This document shows positions 4,707 to 8,670 of a DNA stretch of 8,670 bases, one piece after another; position 1 is the first letter of the stretch, and each line of letters begins with the position of its first letter. Both the position numbers and the translations under genes were made by a program. The notes beneath the pieces are model-generated. The model did not search any database, was not told where the DNA came from, and saw only the letters and a list, made by a program, of their open reading frames with translations. This DNA is from Alistipes sp. UBA943 (GTDB taxonomy: Bacteria; Bacteroidota; Bacteroidia; Bacteroidales; Rikenellaceae), in contig DBDB01000045.1 of NCBI GenBank assembly GCA_002293345.1, forward strand, positions 1 to 8,670, given 5' to 3'.

Positions 4707-6767
4707 TTAATAGTACTCTCCAGTATCTGCTTTAGAGTACAACTCCCAAAATTCATCGAGTTGTTGTTTGTTGTACCCATATTGTTGAGCGGCATATTGT
4801 CGCATCAATCGTTCGGCATCCGTTGCATTATCCGAATTTAGTGCGATCAATAAAATCATGAGGGGATTATTGATATGAATCTTATCGCTGGGTATCAAAT
4901 GCAGCACATCCGAAACAGACTCTCCCGTAGTAGCAGGATGACCATAGGTATACCAAAACTTTTGATCATAATCATCATACATATCAATGAATAACGGAGA
5001 ATAATTATAGATATCAGCAAAACCGATCGATGTCCATTTTTGAAAGTTAAAATCGCTATAATCTCTCATCTGAACAATTGTTGGAGGGATTACTTGTCCA
5101 GTATAACGAAGCCGCGCATTAAATGCATTTACCGCGTTACCATATTGTTCGTCAAGGATTAGTCCGTTAATTTGTGGAAATGTATACGAACCATTGATCG
5201 GCGTTGTCGCTACGATATGCCCGTTAAGATACTCTATGACTTTGTCCTCATACATGCGGAAAACTCGTTTGTAATCAGGTGCAGCGAACAATAAATAAGG
5301 ATTCCCGCGGTAATTTATTTCCCCATACGAAGTAATCTCCCCCTCTTCTCTCCAGCCGGATGTATAGCTTTCCCGTGCTATGTATGGACCTTGAATAGTT
5401 CTCCATCTTGACGGATCGGTCTCAAACTCAAAAGTTCGCCCATACACATCCATCCCCATTTGGAGGAAATTTTCAGGTGTGTTAGAGATCGTAAAAGACT
5501 TCATAGGAACATATTTATCATATACCCCTAACTCTTTATACTCCTGTTCACATAGCAAATATGCAACGAATTCCGCCCAACTCTCTGTAATAAATTTTGT
5601 TGGATGCGAACGATTGAGAGAATCAAAATGCCTTAACTGAACCATATGCCCTAACTCGTGACATGTATATGCAAATAAATCTTGAGCTCTCTTTTCTTTG
5701 CAGGCAATTTTTATATCAGGGAGTCCATCTTCCCCTGCATATGGGCCACGAAAAAGATAATATCCCAAGTCATTCCCATTTAAATATTCTGCATTTTCAT
5801 CACAACAAATCCGCACCTTCCTCAGCTCATTAAGAGCGATTCGAAGGCTTGTGGTCTTAAACCACAACCTATACGCCGCCCTATACGCCGTTGCAGGGCC
5901 AAAATCTTCCGTCCCTTTCCCGATATTCAGGTTCCACCGCCCGGTCGACGAGTTGTAAGGTATGGGTATATCTGCGGATTTGCCATCGCCCTTTTTGATC
6001 ACCCAGAAGTCGGAGTCCCAGGAAAGAGAGCAACCTAACTGGCTGTAAGGCCCCGACAAACTTTCACCGAAAAAAGAAAACGAACCATTCGAGTTGGTGT
6101 TTCTGGTGTAGGACCTAAGAATATTATATGCGTCAGTAATCGTCACCCTCACCCCCTCCAGTGGAACATAACCTCCCACGATATCATCCCACGCCCGAAT
6201 CGTTCCCGAAGGGCCCAAAAAGAGGCTTCCATCGCCACCCCCACCCGGAGCATCCCACGCGTTACCGGTGGAGAACGGCATTGCGATTTGGTATGCCGCA
6301 TCCCTCACCTCCTCGGCCCATTCGGGATTCTCGGCGCCTTCGGGTGCCACGGCGGGATCGTAGAGTTCCTTCAGCGTCGTCCACGCGATCGAGTCCGGCA
6401 TCTCATCCGTCACGGGCAACACGGCATAAAGCTTCTCGAACTCACGTTCCTCGACCACCGGATCCACCTGGTCGATCGGGAAGTTGAACAATTGCCACCC
6501 CTCCACGTCGAACAACGCATCGAATTGCCACTTGGACGCCGGCTCGAAGCACACATACCGATGCGTCGCCACAATATCTTCGCCACGCGTTGTTGCCAAA
6601 CCTCTCTTTTCTGCCACTTTTTCTACCGCCTCGCGCATCACCTCCATCGAGTTCGGATCGCGACGTTCAACCGTTACCTCCTCCTGCAACTCCTCCGGAA
6701 CGATTTCCGTCTCGTCGAAGGTCGTGCAGCTATACAGACACAACAACAAAGGTAAAAATTTCTGCAT
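4707..6767 (-). CDS. Large HEXXH metallopeptidase-like lipoprotein
   Basis: 686-residue exported lipoprotein, probably on the cell envelope. The N-terminal signal ends 'LYSC' with likely acylated C14 followed by a Thr/acidic-rich stretch. Residues about 40-170 form an N-terminal region of unknown family. Residues about 186-285 look like a carboxypeptidase-regulatory-type Ig-like module ('GTIRAWDDIVGG', 'PLEGVRVTITDA', 'NSNGSFSF'). The catalytic region carries HELGH (H370, E371, H374) and, 21 residues after H374, 'TESWAEF', where E395 would be the third zinc ligand and E399 a supporting acid, the spacing seen in gluzincin peptidases. The C-terminal ~290 residues are unassigned and partly duplicated in the fragment at 3784-4101. 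No family name can be given. It heads the minus-strand cluster under its own promoter. DNA coding for the first ~280 residues is GC-rich like the core genes, while the rest is AT-rich, suggesting a composite gene. Confidence 0.82.
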   Translation of the reverse strand: MQKFLPLLLCLYSCTTFDETEIVPEELQEEVTVERRDPNSMEVMREAVEKVAEKRGLATTRGEDIVATHRYVCFEPASKWQFDALFDVEGWQLFNFPIDQVDPVVEEREFEKLYAVLPVTDEMPDSIAWTTLKELYDPAVAPEGAENPEWAEEVRDAAYQIAMPFSTGNAWDAPGGGGDGSLFLGPSGTIRAWDDIVGGYVPLEGVRVTITDAYNILRSYTRNTNSNGSFSFFGESLSGPYSQLGCSLSWDSDFWVIKKGDGKSADIPIPYNSSTGRWNLNIGKGTEDFGPATAYRAAYRLWFKTTSLRIALNELRKVRICCDENAEYLNGNDLGYYLFRGPYAGEDGLPDIKIACKEKRAQDLFAYTCHELGHMVQLRHFDSLNRSHPTKFITESWAEFVAYLLCEQEYKELGVYDKYVPMKSFTISNTPENFLQMGMDVYGRTFEFETDPSRWRTIQGPYIARESYTSGWREEGEITSYGEINYRGNPYLLFAAPDYKRVFRMYEDKVIEYLNGHIVATTPINGSYTFPQINGLILDEQYGNAVNAFNARLRYTGQVIPPTIVQMRDYSDFNFQKWTSIGFADIYNYSPLFIDMYDDYDQKFWYTYGHPATTGESVSDVLHLIPSDKIHINNPLMILLIALNSDNATDAERLMRQYAAQQYGYNKQQLDEFWELYSKADTGEYY

Positions 6768-6790
6768 GTAAAAGATAAAGTTAATATTTG

Positions 6791-6821
6791 CAAGTATAAT
6801 GAAATTATTGCAAATCTCAAA
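6791..6821 (-). promoter_or_regulatory. Bacteroidetes-type promoter for the lipoprotein cluster
   Basis: On the minus strand TTTG (CAAA at 6818-6821) is followed after exactly 19 bases by TATACTTG (6798 down to 6791), matching the Bacteroidetes -33/-7 pattern TTTG and TAnnTTTG with one mismatch in the -7 box. Transcription would begin near 6785, giving a leader of roughly 18 bases before the ATG at 6767. Confidence 0.7.
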
Positions 6822-6857
6822 CGAGGATCTCCCAAAAAGACGGAAACGGGGGATGAT

Positions 6858-6888
6858 TTTGCGATTGTCAAAAAAATAGCTACATTCG
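6858..6888 (+). promoter_or_regulatory. Bacteroidetes-type promoter for the peptide transporter
   Basis: TTTG at 6858-6861, a 19-base spacer, then TACATTCG at 6881-6888. This fits the TTTG/TAnnTTTG pattern with one mismatch. Transcription would start near 6893-6895, giving a leader of about 17 bases to the ATG at 6912. It is divergent from, and does not overlap, the promoter of the lipoprotein cluster. Confidence 0.72.
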
Positions 6889-6911
6889 CGGGTTAACTAA
6901 AAAGAAGATGT

Positions 6912-8438
6912 ATGTTTAAGAATCAACCGAAGGGATTATTGGCTGCCGCGTTGTCCAACATGGGCGAACGCTTCGGCTTTTATATCATGATGGCGATTTT
7001 GCTGCTGTTCCTCAACTTCAAGTTCGATTTTGCAGGGTCACAGGGGTCGATCATCTACTCCGTGTTCTACGCGGCGATTTACGTGCTGGCACTCGTGGGC
7101 GGTATCATTGCCGACAAAACCAAGAAGTACAAAGGCACGATCTTGACGGGTATCATCCTGATGACGTTGGGATATATCTCGTTGGCTATCCCCACACCGA
7201 CACCCGTGGCGAACAAAGGTCTCGTTCTGACGATCACCTGCCTGGGACTGTTCGCGATTGCGTTCGGTAACGGTCTGTTCAAGGGTAACTTGCAGGCTGT
7301 CGTGGGACAGTTGTACGACGATCCACGCTATGCCGATAAACGCGAGACTGGTTTCCAGATCTTCTATATGTTCATCAATGTCGGTGCGATGTTCGCCCCG
7401 CTGATGGCTGTGGGATTGCGCAACTGGTGGGTGCAACACAACGGATTTGCGTTCAATGCCGATCTTCCGAAACTGTGCAACCAGTTCCTGAGCGGTGACA
7501 TTACGCCCGAGGCATCGGAACGTTTCACACAACTGGCGTCGAGTGTGGGTGGCGATGTGACGAACCTCACGGAGTTCGCAAACCGCTATTTGAATGTGTT
7601 TGTCGAGGGGTATCACTACTCGTTCGGTATCGCGATTATCGCGATGTTGATCTCGCTGACGATCTTCCTCGTGAATAAGGCCAAGTTGCCCGATCCGTCG
7701 AAAAAGGCTGCTGTGGCTACCGGTGAGGGATCCAAGGCTGTCGAGATGCCTGCGTCGGAGGTGCGCCAACGTTTCTGGGCACTGATGTCGGTGTTCGCGG
7801 TGGTGATCTTCTTCTGGTTCTCGTTCCACCAGAACGGACAGACGTTGACACTCTTTGCGAGTGACTATACACGTACGATCAGCTTGAATCTGGGCTTCAC
7901 GACACTGCAAGGTGCCGAGGTGTTCCAAGCGTTCAACCCCTTCTTCGTGGTGTTCCTGACGCCGGTCGTGATCGCATTCTTCGCATGGCTGAAGTCACGT
8001 AATATCAACCTGTCGACACCGCGCAAGATCGCTATCGGCATGGGTATCGCCGCATCGGCATTTGTCGTGATGGCACTCGGTTCGCAAGGTCTGCCCACCT
8101 ACGAGGCACGTGAAGCGATGGGTGGTCTGGAAGAGGCGGCACGCGTGACACCGTGGTTGCTGATCGGTACGTATCTGATCCTGACGATTGCCGAATTGTT
8201 TATCTCCCCGCTGGGATTGGCATTCGTATCGAAAGTGGCACCGCCGCACATGCAGGGCTTGATGCAAGGTCTGTGGCTGACGGCGACGGCGGTAGGTAAC
8301 CAGTTGCTGTTCATCGGTGTGATCTTCTATCAGCATATTCCGATTTGGGCGACGTGGAGTATCTTCGTGGCGGCATGTCTGCTGTCGATGTGTACGATGC
8401 TGGGAATGGTGAAGTGGTTGGAAAGAATCACCAAATAA
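6912..8438 (+). CDS. POT/PTR2-family peptide MFS transporter
   Basis: Inner-membrane major-facilitator transporter of the proton-dependent oligopeptide family, likely importing di- and tripeptides. Its 508 residues are normal for the family, with about 12-14 hydrophobic membrane segments. Recognised motifs are 'MGERFGFY' in helix 1 (E19, R20), 'GGIIADKTKKYKG' at the helix 2-3 loop, and 'FGNGLFKGNLQAVVGQLY' in helix 4 with K124. 'FQIFYMFINVGAMFAPL' is the PTR2 signature in helix 5; others are 'WFSFHQNGQTLTLFA' in helix 7 and 'AELFISPLGLAFVSKVAPP' in helix 10 with E428. Two acidic positions usual in the family appear changed: the first Glu of ExxER is N16, and the Glu expected in helix 7 'FEQ' is H306. 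This may be a Bacteroidetes subgroup with altered proton coupling (inference). It is a single gene with its own promoter and terminator, and GC-rich like the core genes. Confidence 0.93.
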   Translation: MFKNQPKGLLAAALSNMGERFGFYIMMAILLLFLNFKFDFAGSQGSIIYSVFYAAIYVLALVGGIIADKTKKYKGTILTGIILMTLGYISLAIPTPTPVANKGLVLTITCLGLFAIAFGNGLFKGNLQAVVGQLYDDPRYADKRETGFQIFYMFINVGAMFAPLMAVGLRNWWVQHNGFAFNADLPKLCNQFLSGDITPEASERFTQLASSVGGDVTNLTEFANRYLNVFVEGYHYSFGIAIIAMLISLTIFLVNKAKLPDPSKKAAVATGEGSKAVEMPASEVRQRFWALMSVFAVVIFFWFSFHQNGQTLTLFASDYTRTISLNLGFTTLQGAEVFQAFNPFFVVFLTPVVIAFFAWLKSRNINLSTPRKIAIGMGIAASAFVVMALGSQGLPTYEAREAMGGLEEAARVTPWLLIGTYLILTIAELFISPLGLAFVSKVAPPHMQGLMQGLWLTATAVGNQLLFIGVIFYQHIPIWATWSIFVAACLLSMCTMLGMVKWLERITK

Positions 8439-8480
8439 CAAAGAAAAGAGCCCGCGTCACGCGGGCTCTTTTCTTTGTTA
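8436..8480. terminator. Strong bidirectional terminator after the peptide transporter
   Basis: Perfect 21-bp stem: arms 8436-8456 and 8460-8480 around a TCA loop. A GC core (GAGCCCGCG/CGCGGGCTC) is flanked by A-rich left and T-rich right sides, so it works as an intrinsic terminator in both directions. The left arm begins at the transporter stop codon (TAA, 8436-8438), so the stop itself is part of the stem. Confidence 0.93.
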
Positions 8481-8511
8481 TCCTTGTCCCGCCCTACATT
8501 AGATCTTTATA
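8481..8511 (-). repeat. 31-bp repeat, right copy (inverted)
   Basis: Reverse complement of 3148-3178 with one mismatch (30/31). It starts at the base directly after the transporter terminator. The IKI-stop codons of the left copy are kept here, but upstream sequence on that strand has an in-frame stop and no resemblance to the FISUMP-type cassette, so only the tail is shared. Together the copies are inverted repeats bounding about 5.4 kb. Confidence 0.85.
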
Positions 8512-8522
8512 GTCGCATGGAG

Positions 8523-8549
8523 TGGTCGTTAGAGACGACCATGCTTTTT
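8523..8549 (+). terminator. Possible small terminator hairpin
   Basis: Stem TGGTCG/CGACCA (8523-8528 with 8536-8541) around a 7-base loop, followed three bases later by TTTTT. It is weak compared with the terminator at 8436-8480 and may simply be part of the repeat DNA next to the 31-bp copy. Confidence 0.4.
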
Positions 8550-8670
8550 ACCTGCCATCCCCCTAACTCCCCCTTGATAAGGGGGTGTCGCAAAAAAATC
8601 AAAACGACCAAGCCCCGGGGGTGCTCCGCCCGCAGGGCGGTAGCTTGGGCGGGGCCGAAGCGGGGAGGAG
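8550..8670. repeat. Structured GC-rich intergenic repeat DNA at the right edge
   Basis: No gene is supported in the 232 bases after the transporter. This last part holds a perfect 7-bp hairpin CCCCCTT-GAT-AAGGGGG (8569-8585), a run of seven A (8592-8598) and a perfect 6-bp hairpin CCGCCC-GCA-GGGCGG (8626-8640). Very GC-rich sequence then runs to the window edge. The style (G/C-run hairpins, 'GCTTGGGCGGGG') resembles the structured stretch at 3179-3255 beside the other 31-bp copy, so both may belong to one family of dispersed intergenic repeats. Confidence 0.5.

Noticed and set aside
6161..6755. Plus-strand ORFs of 95-155 codons opposite the start of the metallopeptidase-like gene
   Set aside because: Antisense shadows in the GC-rich part of a well-supported gene; no domain or promoter.
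7038..7928. 296-codon minus-strand frame opposite the peptide transporter
   Set aside because: Shadow of the transporter's codon bias: charged, low-hydrophobic translation with no recognisable motif.
1..8670. Diversity-generating retroelement, insertion sequence, CRISPR array, tRNA or rRNA genes
   Set aside because: No reverse transcriptase, transposase, regularly spaced repeat array or tRNA/rRNA-like sequence was seen. The 31-bp inverted repeats alone do not establish an insertion sequence.

Overview
The window looks like the chromosome of a Bacteroidales bacterium. The evidence is an ExbD/TonB pair of Bacteroidetes type, a short DUF1573 protein, several lipoproteins with loose lipoboxes, and two promoters that fit the Bacteroidetes sigma pattern (TTTG, 19 bp, TAnnTTTG). 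The flanking core genes are fairly GC-rich, so a Rikenellaceae/Alistipes-like host is possible, but genus is a guess.

Layout. (1) 1-1243, plus strand: the 3' part of exbD, then a TonB-family energy transducer. Together they are part of the machinery that passes proton-motive force to outer-membrane transporters. (2) 1244-1392: a gap almost filled by a long imperfect inverted repeat. (3) 1393-2962, plus strand: a secreted DUF1573 protein, then, one base after its stop codon, an MTA/SAH deaminase-type amidohydrolase that appears to lack the usual C-terminal tail. (4) 2963-3160: an orphan C-terminal piece of a FISUMP/DUF1566-type (C-type-lectin-like) surface protein with no start of its own, ending in a 31-bp sequence. 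(5) 6767 down to 3157, minus strand: a tightly spaced lipoprotein cluster made of a large HEXXH metallopeptidase-like lipoprotein, a small lipoprotein, a C-terminal fragment of a second metallopeptidase-like protein, and another lipoprotein whose last ~31 residues are encoded by repeat DNA. Most of it, including the 3' two-thirds of the metallopeptidase gene, is visibly more AT-rich than the surroundings. (6) 6912-8438, plus strand: a POT/PTR2 peptide transporter, divergent from the lipoprotein cluster and followed by a perfect 21-bp terminator stem. (7) 8481-8670: a second copy of the 31-bp sequence in inverted orientation, then small hairpins and GC-rich repeat DNA.

The most notable structure is 2960-8511. 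A near-identical 31-bp repeat (30/31) lies in inverted orientation at both ends of a 5.4-kb block holding the lipoprotein cluster and the transporter. The left copy begins exactly in the last codons of the orphan FISUMP-type cassette. Around it are gene ends that look remodelled: the short deaminase, the lipoprotein with a repeat-encoded tail, and the partial metallopeptidase paralogue. This suggests a site where 3' gene ends and surface-protein cassettes are exchanged, possibly a relic or distant target of a diversity-generating retroelement. No reverse transcriptase, transposase or recombinase is present in the window, so this is inference.
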